Origin: Hodarchaeum sp048939725
Lineage (GTDB): Archaea > Asgardarchaeota > Heimdallarchaeia > Hodarchaeales > Hodarchaeaceae
Direction: 5' to 3'
Length of the DNA stretch: 21,877 nt
Assembly: GCA_048939725.1 (NCBI GenBank)
Contig: JBHLPG010000038.1
Span: forward strand, 1-21,877
The notes beneath the pieces were generated by a model. The model searched no databases, was not told where the DNA came from, and saw only the letters and a program-made list of their open reading frames with translations. Each line of letters opens with the position of its first letter. The stretch's first letter is position 1. Made by a program: the position numbers and the translations under genes. Below, piece after piece: positions 1 through 7,766 of the stretch.

Positions 1-75
1 TGAACTTTCATCGGTAACGTTGGGTGTCCTTTCTTGCAATTTTTTTTGGTTCTTGAATTTATCAATGTCATTAAT

Positions 76-1485
76 ATGACGTTATCCTCAATATTTATGG
101 CAATAATAATTATTTATCTAGTAGAGAATCCAAATCTGCGTACAAGAAAGAATGTTGCGTTTATTCTGACTTTCTTATCACTTACTGTTTTTTTCTTTAG
201 CAATTACCTCTATTATTCCTTTGAAAGTCACCAAATATTCGATTACCCCTTGATTGAAGGATTTTTAGATTTTTTACTCAGCGCAACAGTCCTTCTTTGC
301 TTGATTTGGTACAGCCTCTTTTTATTTCTTGATGTGGATGAAAAGGTTTATCAGTTCGTTTTGATTCTTTTAGTGATTGTATTCGTCACAGTAGGGGCGG
401 TACTAGTGGGATTGATATTAATAACAACTGGAGATGAAGAAATATTTCTTTACAATGTGCTTGCCATTGGAGGGACGATAGCTGGATCAATTCTTGGGTC
501 CATTACATTATCAAAATCAGCTCGAGAGAAGCTCTTTCCTGTACAAGACCGATTATTAATGAGACGAAGAAATTTAAGATATATGGGGATTGGAGTCATC
601 TTTGTTAGCATAGGGGCGTATTTACAGCTATTATCAGCCGATGTACCTGAATTACTTGTTTTAATTGTCATTGTGATGTGTTTCGCAGTTTTGTTATTTT
701 TCATCGGTATAACAAAAACGCGTGAACATTTGAAAGAAATTTCGTTACATATCATTAAAAATCAACTTGACGAATTAAGAGAGATTGATCGTTTAAAAAC
801 CCAAATTATTGATATTTCCTCCCATGAAATGCGCACACCGATTGCTGTGATAAAAGGCCACTTCGATCTATTAGCTACTGATGAGGATCAGAATCAAATG
901 GCCCCAGATAATCGAAAAAAGAGCTTTAATGCTGTTAAAAGAAACCTTGATCGGATAGAACGAACATTAGAAAATATTTATGATTTCTCGTCCATAAGAA
1001 GAGAAATTTTTGATTTCCATTTTGAGGCTACTAATCTAACATTGGTTCTGAATAGTACAATAAATGACATGAACAATCTAATTGAGAAAAAAGGATTGAC
1101 AATTTCATTCACCAAGGATATAACCCTAGAACCTTCTTCTCTAAGGATAGATCCTGTTCGAATCTCACAAGTCCTTCGTAATTTACTTGAGAATGCTATT
1201 AAGTACTCATCAGTAGGAGAAATTATAGTTCATCTAACAGAGACGGAAAATGAATACATTATTTCTGTCATTGATCCAGGTGTTGGTATTGATGAAGTCA
1301 CCATGGATGGGATTTTTGATCCATTTAAAGGGAAGAATGAATCAGCAATGGATGTTAAAGGATTGGGGTTGGGTTTATTTATTTGTAAAAATATTATCGA
1401 AGGACATCAAGGGAGGATTTGGGTAACTTCGGAGGGAATAGGGAGTCAATTCTATTTTTCACTTCCTAAATACCCAGAGGTGTAG
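76..1485 (+). CDS. 7TM sensor histidine kinase
   Basis: Membrane sensor kinase, presumably autophosphorylating on His and passing phosphate to a response regulator. Counting from a TTG at 34, seven hydrophobic segments fill about residues 10-226 (near 10-30, 40-62, 75-100, 107-131, 139-158, 182-202, 206-226), resembling the 7TM histidine-kinase sensor type. A HisKA segment follows with the H-box SHEMRTP (His264), then a HATPase region with N-box NLLENAIKYS, G1 box DPGVGID and G2 box GLGLGLFI. All catalytic boxes are intact. Two starts are possible in frame, TTG at 34 and ATG at 76. I prefer ATG 76 (469 residues), though neither has a clear ribosome binding site; an in-frame TGA lies at 1-3. 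No response regulator is visible, but the left edge cuts the context. It converges on the ABC permease with an 11-base gap. Confidence 0.9.
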   Translation: MTLSSIFMAIIIIYLVENPNLRTRKNVAFILTFLSLTVFFFSNYLYYSFESHQIFDYPLIEGFLDFLLSATVLLCLIWYSLFLFLDVDEKVYQFVLILLVIVFVTVGAVLVGLILITTGDEEIFLYNVLAIGGTIAGSILGSITLSKSAREKLFPVQDRLLMRRRNLRYMGIGVIFVSIGAYLQLLSADVPELLVLIVIVMCFAVLLFFIGITKTREHLKEISLHIIKNQLDELREIDRLKTQIIDISSHEMRTPIAVIKGHFDLLATDEDQNQMAPDNRKKSFNAVKRNLDRIERTLENIYDFSSIRREIFDFHFEATNLTLVLNSTINDMNNLIEKKGLTISFTKDITLEPSSLRIDPVRISQVLRNLLENAIKYSSVGEIIVHLTETENEYIISVIDPGVGIDEVTMDGIFDPFKGKNESAMDVKGLGLGLFICKNIIEGHQGRIWVTSEGIGSQFYFSLPKYPEV

Positions 1486-1496
1486 TTCTTTCCTTA

Positions 1497-3260
1497 TTAT
1501 TCGAGTTGTAGAGGAAACATCCTTTTTGTAATTAATTCCAATAAAGTGATGAAAATCGCACCAATAAATACAGTGAGACCAATTTCCCAGACAGGATTGA
1601 TTTCTGAAATTATCTCTGAAAGCATTAAGTAAACAAGAATTGTAACATTTAAGCCAAAAAAGATTCCTAACCATTTACGAATTTGATTCTCAATATTCTC
1701 TACTGTGAAAGTATATCGGTTATTTATCTTACCAAAGAAGAAGGAATACAAAATGAGGAAGACATACACAGCGATAATGGTTGAAAAGAAGATTTTAATG
1801 TATGCATAGAACATAGCTTCTGTCATAAACTCCAGAAGGAGAAGAAAAATGAAAACAATGGGGAGAAAACAGGCAATTGTTATGATAAGTTGCTTAGATC
1901 GAAAAAGATCTGTTTCTTCAAAAGGTAAAGTCGAAAGTAATCCACCAAGATTCCTTTCAGATAATCTTAAACTATTATAGAATATGAATATCAGAAATCC
2001 CGTCATAAAGACCAACATTGTAGTTATAAACCACGATTGTTCCCGACCACTGTCAATGTATCTTTCTGGCATCACAAAGGCATACATAAGTATAATTAAT
2101 GGCATTAACATTCCTACAACGAATAATGTAAGAGCACCATAATCTCGGAAGACCATTTTTAGACTCTTTTTTATGAAAATAGTAATTGGTTTTGAAGTTT
2201 TAACTTGTATGGCAATGTTTTTCTCGGAGATAGCTTTATAACTACTAACTACTGGCTCAAATGCAAGTCTCTGTATGAGAGAACTCCCTTTCTTAAAAGT
2301 GATTGTTATAATGCCCAAAAGAATGATAACTCCTTTACATGAAGATAATAATAGCATCATAGATATTGATCTATAAGGTAATAATAATGCTAAGGTAGTA
2401 AAGTAACTACTAGAAAAGGGAAATGGGATTAATGAGAGAGTAAAGTTAATTTCTGAAGTAATATCTCCTGTAATAAAACTAGAATTGAATAATTCATTGA
2501 TTATATGATAAATTGAGGACATAAGGAAAAATATAGGAAGGACGGTTAATACATAAATTACTATTGAAATTACTGTAATAATTGGTCCTATTGGAGACTT
2601 TTCGGACTTATTAAAAACTTTTTGAGCTAAAAACCATGCCATTATAACAAGGATAGGAACAATGAATCCCAGATTAACAAGATTATTTAATAATAAAATA
2701 AAAAATACAAAAGGAGAGAGAGTTAGAAATAGCCCCGCAACTGGAAGAGAAAACAAAATGAATGTTAATTGAATTGCATTCATGCGAAAGAAAACAAAAA
2801 AGGTTAATTGGGTCATATCGCGAGAGCTCAGGGGAAGAGGACGTAATAACTTAAAATAATCTCCTCTCAGAAAAGTCACATAGTTCATTAAACCAGTCAT
2901 AAATAGAATAAATAAGATATACGCATTATAAATCGATAGTATTAAGCTGAATGTAAATACTACAGCAGTAAAGTTGCTAGAGGTAATATCTACAGAGAAT
3001 AACTGAAAAATACCCACTGCTGGTAAAATTGATATTACTCCCAAGATATAACAGATAAACAATCCACTAAGAAGCGCTAATCTTCTTTGGGATTTCATAT
3101 TCTTTTCATATTTTTCAATAGTTTCCACTTTTGTAGATATTCCAGTAGCTAATTGGGTCTGAAAGTAGATTTCTTCGTGAATCCTTTTAGAGAATTGCCA
3201 GAGCTCACTTCGAGATAAGTTTGCCAAGTGTTTTACCTTCCTAGGTTTTCCCAACAGCAA
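1497..3260 (-). CDS. ABC-2 type transporter permease
   Basis: Large integral membrane subunit (587 residues) of an ABC exporter; the substrate cannot be read from the sequence. A soluble N-terminus of about 65 residues is followed by many hydrophobic segments in two groups, separated near residues 335-375 by a basic stretch (KTSKPITIFIKKSLKMVFRD) typical of long two-part ABC-2 permeases. It is the last gene of a minus-strand operon. Its start, TTG at 3260, overlaps the end of the upstream ATPase gene by 20 bases, which suggests translational coupling. A further TTG near 3254 or slightly downstream is an alternative start. The adjacent, co-oriented ATPase makes the pairing firm. The function (antibiotic, lipid or peptide export) is unknown. 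Confidence 0.85.
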   Translation of the reverse strand: MLLGKPRKVKHLANLSRSELWQFSKRIHEEIYFQTQLATGISTKVETIEKYEKNMKSQRRLALLSGLFICYILGVISILPAVGIFQLFSVDITSSNFTAVVFTFSLILSIYNAYILFILFMTGLMNYVTFLRGDYFKLLRPLPLSSRDMTQLTFFVFFRMNAIQLTFILFSLPVAGLFLTLSPFVFFILLLNNLVNLGFIVPILVIMAWFLAQKVFNKSEKSPIGPIITVISIVIYVLTVLPIFFLMSSIYHIINELFNSSFITGDITSEINFTLSLIPFPFSSSYFTTLALLLPYRSISMMLLLSSCKGVIILLGIITITFKKGSSLIQRLAFEPVVSSYKAISEKNIAIQVKTSKPITIFIKKSLKMVFRDYGALTLFVVGMLMPLIILMYAFVMPERYIDSGREQSWFITTMLVFMTGFLIFIFYNSLRLSERNLGGLLSTLPFEETDLFRSKQLIITIACFLPIVFIFLLLLEFMTEAMFYAYIKIFFSTIIAVYVFLILYSFFFGKINNRYTFTVENIENQIRKWLGIFFGLNVTILVYLMLSEIISEINPVWEIGLTVFIGAIFITLLELITKRMFPLQLE

Positions 3261-4029
3261 GTCGCCTTAAATTTGCAATAATCCCATTGGTTACCTCTTC
3301 TTGATCAGTTAATTTCAAAAAGACTGTTTCAAGTGTAGCTCCTGCAGAATGAGCAAGCTCTTGAAGTTCTTCAAACGTCCCTTCAGCAACCATTTTCCCT
3401 TGGTTGATAATCCCAATTCTTGTGCATAGAACTTGTGCTTGTTCCATGATGTGTGTTGAAAATAAGATAGAACCCCCAGCCTTGATATGGATTTGAAATA
3501 ATTCCTTTAATATAGCTGAAGACCGCGCATCCAATCCAGAAAACGGTTCATCAAGAATTAATAATTTTGGCTTATGTAGTAAAGCGCAAATGATTTGAAT
3601 CTTCTGTTTATTGCCCTGGCTAAGACTTGCTATTAATGAATTGTAATGCTTCTTTGCGTTTAGCGACATAAGGAGTTTATCAGCTTCAAAAGAGGTTGTT
3701 TGGGGATTTAAACCTCGTAACGAAGCAACAAAATTTAACAGTTCATCAACAGTCATGGATTCATATAACGAAAACTCCTCTGGAACATAACCAATGTTTT
3801 TCTTTACCCTTGTAGGAGTTTTGAAGGGATTGTCTTTAAAAACGGAAATATTTCCAGAATTAATTTCAAGTAATCCAAGTAAGGATTTAATGGTGGTCGA
3901 TTTTCCAGCGCCATTTGGCCCCAATAATCCGTAAATCTCCCCGGGTTTGACTTTGAAAGATAGCCCATCAACCGCTTTAACAGAACCAAAGTATTTCTTC
4001 AAATTGTGTACTACTAAAACTGTTTTCAT
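3241..4029 (-). CDS. ABC transporter ATP-binding protein
   Basis: Cytoplasmic ATPase that would power the downstream permease. From the ATG at 4029 (262 residues) it shows Walker A GPNGAGKST (about residues 37-45), Q-loop region YVPEEFSLYE, a signature of the form LSQGNKQK (the LSxGxxQ variant usual for ABC-2 exporters), Walker B LLILDEP with D-loop SGLD, and the H-loop FSTH. All are intact. An in-frame ATG lies upstream at 4053, but the Shine-Dalgarno AGGAG (4040-4044) would then lie inside the gene. That site sits 10 bases before ATG 4029 and overlaps the end of the regulator gene, so 4029 is preferred. The C-terminal 50 residues form the usual short accessory tail of this NatA-like class. 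Confidence 0.93.
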   Translation of the reverse strand: MKTVLVVHNLKKYFGSVKAVDGLSFKVKPGEIYGLLGPNGAGKSTTIKSLLGLLEINSGNISVFKDNPFKTPTRVKKNIGYVPEEFSLYESMTVDELLNFVASLRGLNPQTTSFEADKLLMSLNAKKHYNSLIASLSQGNKQKIQIICALLHKPKLLILDEPFSGLDARSSAILKELFQIHIKAGGSILFSTHIMEQAQVLCTRIGIINQGKMVAEGTFEELQELAHSAGATLETVFLKLTDQEEVTNGIIANLRRLAVGKT

Positions 4030-4036
4030 AATAAAA

Positions 4037-4366
4037 TTACTCCTGAAAGACATTCAATATAAAATGTTTATATTTCTCAAAGGCTTCCCGACCTTGTTCA
4101 GTAATTTCCAAGACAGTTGCAGGTTTCTTACCCCGAAAAATTTTATTAATCTTTATATAACCAGCATCCTCTAGTTTAGAAGCATGTGAAGAGAGATTCC
4201 CCCACGAAAGAGCAGTCTTTCTTTTGAAAAAGATAAGATCCGCATTCTCCACGGTATAGAGATGAGACATTATTATGAGGCGTGATGGTTCGTGAATAAG
4301 CTTGTTAATGACAGAGGGTTCGGGAACATCAATATCATTATCAGTGCTGGTTTCTTTATTGGTCAG
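4037..4366 (-). CDS. Winged-helix transcriptional regulator, probable CTG start
   Basis: Probable DNA-binding regulator of its own operon. The first canonical start, ATG 4270, gives 77 residues with recognition helix WGNLSSHASKLEDAGYI, wing KIFRGKKPATVLEIT and tail TEQGREAFEKY, as in the small archaeal/bacterial winged-helix family (HTH_27-like). That product would lack helix 1. Reading the same frame upstream gives VINKLIHEPSRLIIMSHLY, which matches the family's conserved opening (LIHxPxRLxIL), so translation must begin earlier. Between the in-frame TGA at 4379-4381 and ATG 4270 there is no ATG, GTG or TTG. A strong GAGGAGGAG ribosome site (4372-4380) lies five bases before a CTG at 4366, next to the stop of the upstream gene. 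I therefore place the start at CTG 4366 (109 residues). ATC 4369 and ATT codons are less likely alternatives, and a base error is possible. Confidence 0.8.
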   Translation of the reverse strand: MTNKETSTDNDIDVPEPSVINKLIHEPSRLIIMSHLYTVENADLIFFKRKTALSWGNLSSHASKLEDAGYIKINKIFRGKKPATVLEITEQGREAFEKYKHFILNVFQE

Positions 4367-4368
4367 GA

Positions 4369-5001
4369 TTACTCCTCCTCAACGCGAATCACTGGATAGG
4401 TTTGAATAAATCTAATGTATCTTATTATTCCAAGAATAATAGATAAAACACCAAGAATAAAGAAATAGAGATATATTCCTAACTTATCATCAGGAAAATC
4501 AAGCACGACCGAAAAGATGAAACCAAGAATTGTTGAAAATAGGCCAAGAAAGTAATAACGGTGCTGGCCAGTTTTATCTACAAGGAAAAGACTAGGACCG
4601 AACATTATAAATCCGAAAAGAAATGGAACCCATTTGTATATCAAATCTAAATCGAATTCTCCCTCAAATATTATCATCATGACAAATGTTATAATAAAGG
4701 ATCCAAGTAGGAACAACAAAAATTCAATTAGAGATTTCTTCATTGAATATCCTTCTTTTTCAGCGTCTTGCTTAAATTCTACTCTCCCTAGACGAGGATA
4801 AGTGGTACGTTCACGTATCAATTCAATGAAAGCTCCACCGTACAGGATCCAAAAAGGGATAAACACTACAAAGAAGGGTAAAGTAAAGAATACAGGCAAA
4901 AATATCAATAAAAGTCCCAAAAGGATCTCCATAATTCCATCAATCATATATTCATGGAAAGTGTGTTGTTCAATTTTTTTTAGATCAATTTTTTCGTCCA
5001 T
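4369..5001 (-). CDS. Multi-pass membrane protein, first gene of the regulator/ABC operon
   Basis: About 210 residues with roughly five or six hydrophobic segments in two clusters: residues 22-55, then three or four segments from about 88 to 200. The clusters are joined by a charged loop containing TYPRLGRVEF, and the C-terminus is acidic (RVEEE). I do not recognise a functional family with certainty. Small membrane proteins with a similar YPRxG loop occur beside winged-helix regulators, so a sensory or partner role for the regulator is an inference from context. TTG 5013 is an alternative start, but GGTGG five bases before ATG 5001 favours the ATG. Its stop abuts the likely CTG start of the regulator, so the genes are probably translated from one transcript. 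Confidence 0.75.
   Translation of the reverse strand: MDEKIDLKKIEQHTFHEYMIDGIMEILLGLLLIFLPVFFTLPFFVVFIPFWILYGGAFIELIRERTTYPRLGRVEFKQDAEKEGYSMKKSLIEFLLFLLGSFIITFVMMIIFEGEFDLDLIYKWVPFLFGFIMFGPSLFLVDKTGQHRYYFLGLFSTILGFIFSVVLDFPDDKLGIYLYFFILGVLSIILGIIRYIRFIQTYPVIRVEEE
4372..4380 (-). promoter_or_regulatory. Strong ribosome binding site for the regulator gene
   Basis: The minus strand reads GAGGAGGAG, overlapping the last codons (three Glu) of the upstream membrane-protein gene. It ends five bases before CTG 4366, and about 100 bases from the first ATG, far too distant to serve it. This site decides the start of the winged-helix gene. Confidence 0.6.
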
Positions 5002-5041
5002 GATTTCCACCAAAACTCTAATTGAGAAGGAACTCTAGTAG

Positions 5042-5049
5042 TATAAATA
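5042..5049 (-). promoter_or_regulatory. TATA box for the regulator/ABC operon
   Basis: The minus strand reads AAAGCTATTTATAC, an A-rich BRE-like element followed by TATTTATA. It is about 45 bases before ATG 5001, predicting transcription start near 5015-5020 and a short leader. Inverted repeats lie immediately upstream (see 5051-5092). Confidence 0.5.
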
Positions 5050-5050
5050 G

Positions 5051-5092
5051 CTTTGCATTGCAAAGTACTTCTTTGTCAATACTGTACTTTGC
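5051..5092. promoter_or_regulatory. Cluster of inverted repeats, candidate operator
   Basis: Two overlapping perfect inverted repeats share one half-site. CTTTGCATTGCAAAG (5051-5065) is a 7-base palindrome around a central T. GCAAAGTAC (5060-5068) pairs with GTACTTTGC (5084-5092). A weaker CTTTGT lies at 5071-5076. The cluster starts one base from the TATA box of the regulator operon and ends about 28 bases before the TATA region of the divergent RidA gene. Autoregulation by the winged-helix protein is an inference. Confidence 0.5.
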
Positions 5093-5120
5093 TAGAACAT
5101 TCCTCCATTTTCGATAAAAA

Positions 5121-5157
5121 TTATATTATTTGAAAGTTCATTTTATCAATGAGGTGA
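5121..5157 (+). promoter_or_regulatory. Promoter and ribosome binding site of the RidA-family gene
   Basis: TTATATTA at 5121-5128, preceded by A-rich sequence, is a plausible archaeal TATA box about 40 bases before ATG 5164. GAGGTGA at 5151-5157 is a near-ideal Shine-Dalgarno six bases before that ATG. Confidence 0.5.
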
Positions 5158-5163
5158 AAACTA

Positions 5164-5550
5164 ATGACTAAGATTAATGTATCATCAGGATCTCCGTTTG
5201 AGGAACCTATTGGATTCTCAAGAGCGGTTAGGATAGCAAATATCATAGCAATTTCTGGTACAGCTCCAATCAATCCCGATGGATCCACCTTTGCCCTAGG
5301 TGACATGTACAAACAGACAAAGTATTGTATTAAAATTATGAAGCAGGCAATAGAAGAGGCAGGAGGTCATCTTGATAACATTATTCGAACAAGAGTCTTC
5401 TTAAGAGACGTTTCAAGGTGGAAAGAAGCTGCAAAGGCTCATGGAGAGTTTTTCTCAAATATCCGTCCTGCAAGTACTTTTATTGAAGTAAAAGGATTCG
5501 TCAATGACGAATGGCTCGTAGAGATTGAAGCAGATTGCGTTATTACATAA
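5164..5550 (+). CDS. RidA/YjgF/YER057c-family protein without the deaminase Arg
   Basis: Small soluble protein (128 residues) of the trimeric Rid family. It shows SGTAPINPDG, then GDMYKQTKYCIKIMKQAIEEAG, IIRTRVFLRDVSRW and the C-terminal RPASTFIEVKGF...WLVEIEADCVI. In RidA enzymes that hydrolyse reactive enamines/imines, the motif around Arg105 reads PARSCVEV or similar. Here the matching stretch is PASTFIEV, with Ser104 at the Arg position. The protein therefore belongs to the Rid subgroups lacking that Arg and should not be assumed to be an imine deaminase. ATG 5164 is supported by GAGGTGA upstream. It is divergent from the ABC operon and convergent with the YyaL gene at a 1-base gap. Confidence 0.9.
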   Translation: MTKINVSSGSPFEEPIGFSRAVRIANIIAISGTAPINPDGSTFALGDMYKQTKYCIKIMKQAIEEAGGHLDNIIRTRVFLRDVSRWKEAAKAHGEFFSNIRPASTFIEVKGFVNDEWLVEIEADCVIT

Positions 5551-5551
5551 C

Positions 5552-7642
5552 TTAGCAACTCTTTTTTTCTCCAGTCTGTTTCAGATAAAGATCGATTTCT
5601 GTTCCACTTCTTAGGGGGAGGGAACAAGTAAAATCCCTACAGATGAATGTTGTTCCATCGAACCATTCAGGATAATTTTGTGAATTCAGTCTCTGTTCGA
5701 GTAAAGGTAGATTCCTTAAATCATCAAGTGTCATAGTATTTACAAAGATAGAGATTGAATGAGGAATATAAGTCGTACAGAGAAATTTCTTGGTTGAATC
5801 TGAATCCTCATCCTTACTACCGTCAAATGCAATTATTTCTATAGGTTTATGAAGGAACATATCTAATGCAATTAGCGAATCCCCACCGAGATAACTATTC
5901 TCTTCAAACCACCCAAATAAAAAATGGACTTGTTTTTCTGCTCTTTCTAAATAAGTTTCGTCACCAGTGTAGTGAAAAAGTCGAAGCAGATTCTCAAGAC
6001 TAACGGCATTAGCACTTGGGAGAGAAAATGTAACTACAGGTTTTTCACGGACAGTAATATCCTTTTGCCAACTACCAACAAAAAAATACCCAAAATTCTT
6101 TACATCCCAAAATTCTTTATCTAAAAGTGCTTGTAGCTGGATGGCTTCAGTAAGATACCTTCTTCTTCCTGATCTTGAAAACAATTCCAATAAAGCAGCG
6201 ATACTAAGAGCGTAATCTTCTGCGAAAGCAAGATCTTTCGTTATTTCACGAAAGTTCCGATATAATCTACCTTCAGTGTCCCGCAATTCTTCTAAAATAA
6301 AATTTACAGCTTTTTCAGCTAATGATAAATATTCAGGTTTGTTTAAGACGAAGGATGCTCTTGCTAGCGAATAAATTGTCAAAGCATTCCAAGCAACAAT
6401 GATATTATCATTCAAGAAAGGTTTAATACGCTTTTCACGGTGTAGAAAGAGCTTCCGCTTTAATTGCTTGATTTCATTCCAGGATTTCTCATTCTCAATG
6501 ATTTTACCAAGATTCGCTGTTTCATGAAGGATTGAGTATCCATTAGCAAAGTTTCCATCGTCAGTTACATCGTATAACTCGGTAAATCTTTCACCTTCTT
6601 CACCCAAGACGTTTTGAATTTCTTCTGGCTTCCAAACAAAGAATTTCCCCTCTACTCCTTCTGAGTCCGCATCTTGGGAGGAATAAAAACCACCCTGTGT
6701 AGGATGAGTCATTTCTCTTTGCAGATATTCTACAATTTCATGAACAATCTCTGCATATCTCTGCCGTTTAGTGATTTGATATGCCTCTAAATATAACAAA
6801 ATTAGTTGACCATTGTCATAAAGCATTTTCTCGAAATGAGGAACCAACCATTTCCTATCTACAGAGTACCTGTGAAAGCCATATCCCAAGTGATCATATA
6901 TCCCTCCTGCAGCCATATTATCAAGAGTCAGTGTGATTTGTTTGAGTAATTCACGATTTTGACGATTATGATAGGATAGTAGTAGGAATCGCAAGTCACT
7001 TACTTGAGGAAATTTTGGTTGAAATCCAAAACCACCAAAAATATCGTCCATTTGATCCAGTAAGCGGATCATCGATGAGTCAAGCACATCCTTTATAGCT
7101 GTTGGATCTATTGAATCGGGTGTAGTGGATTGATCTTGCAGAGTGTTAAGAACTTGTTGTGTAAGTTTTTGTATTTGCGGATTATTCATTTTGTACTCTG
7201 CGGACACACTTTCAAGAACTTGTTTAAAGCTCGGGAGACCATATCTAGCTTTTTTAGGAAAATAGGTCCCACCTGTAAATGCTTCTCCAGTTGGAGTGGC
7301 AAAAACTGTAAGAGGCCACCCTCCAGATCGCCTAGTTAATAGCGAAACTGCTTTCTGATATAATGAGTCTAAATCAGGTCGTTCCTCTCTATCTATCTTA
7401 ATATTGATAAATAAGTCATTCATTAACTCTGCTGTCTCTGGATCTTCGAATGATTCCTCCTCCATGACATGACACCAATGACATGCTGCGTAACCTATTG
7501 AAATAAGCATTGGCTTTTTTAATTGTTTTGCTTTCGCCAAACCTTCTTCCCAAGGATACCATTCTACTGGATTATACATATGTTGACGCAAATAAGGACT
7601 TGTTTCGTTAGCTAGATGATTGTTTTGTCGATTCTGATCCAT
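5552..7642 (-). CDS. YyaL/SSP411-type thioredoxin-like protein (DUF255)
   Basis: Full-length member (696 residues; usual size about 650-750) of the family that includes bacterial YyaL and human SPATA20. The opening NHLANETSPYLRQHMYNPVEW is the family hallmark. The N-terminal thioredoxin-like domain (to about residue 170) carries CHWCH at 54-58, a CxxC pair, followed by SGGWPLTVFATP and GGTYFP. The rest is an alpha/alpha-barrel resembling N-acylglucosamine 2-epimerases, with YDHLGYGFHRYSVDRKWLVPHFEKMLYDN and SQDADSEG. No signal peptide is seen, so it is probably cytoplasmic. The biochemical role of the family is unsettled. No strong ribosome site precedes ATG 7642. The 124 bases upstream hold a T-rich stretch that may end the preceding transcript. 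Confidence 0.93.
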   Translation of the reverse strand: MDQNRQNNHLANETSPYLRQHMYNPVEWYPWEEGLAKAKQLKKPMLISIGYAACHWCHVMEEESFEDPETAELMNDLFINIKIDREERPDLDSLYQKAVSLLTRRSGGWPLTVFATPTGEAFTGGTYFPKKARYGLPSFKQVLESVSAEYKMNNPQIQKLTQQVLNTLQDQSTTPDSIDPTAIKDVLDSSMIRLLDQMDDIFGGFGFQPKFPQVSDLRFLLLSYHNRQNRELLKQITLTLDNMAAGGIYDHLGYGFHRYSVDRKWLVPHFEKMLYDNGQLILLYLEAYQITKRQRYAEIVHEIVEYLQREMTHPTQGGFYSSQDADSEGVEGKFFVWKPEEIQNVLGEEGERFTELYDVTDDGNFANGYSILHETANLGKIIENEKSWNEIKQLKRKLFLHREKRIKPFLNDNIIVAWNALTIYSLARASFVLNKPEYLSLAEKAVNFILEELRDTEGRLYRNFREITKDLAFAEDYALSIAALLELFSRSGRRRYLTEAIQLQALLDKEFWDVKNFGYFFVGSWQKDITVREKPVVTFSLPSANAVSLENLLRLFHYTGDETYLERAEKQVHFLFGWFEENSYLGGDSLIALDMFLHKPIEIIAFDGSKDEDSDSTKKFLCTTYIPHSISIFVNTMTLDDLRNLPLLEQRLNSQNYPEWFDGTTFICRDFTCSLPLRSGTEIDLYLKQTGEKKSC

Positions 7643-7709
7643 AGAATATCCAATCCACTGATTGACACGTTTTGGGTAAAAAGTAATAAGAGAAATGGTT
7701 TTTTTCTCG

Positions 7710-7715
7710 AAAAAA
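7710..7715 (-). terminator. T-rich transcription stop after the polyprenol kinase gene
   Basis: The minus strand reads six T's about 50 bases past the stop of the kinase gene, with a second T/A-rich run close by (7699-7705). Archaeal transcription often ends at such T-runs without a hairpin. The evidence is composition only. Confidence 0.25.
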
Positions 7716-7766
7716 TGAGCTTAAGACCTTACAAGAGGATATAAAACAGGTAAATTTGTTGGAACT

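Noticed and set aside
450..755. Minus-strand open frame of 101 codons inside the histidine kinase
   Set aside because: It lies entirely within a well-supported gene, has no family motif or ribosome site, and reads as a composition shadow.
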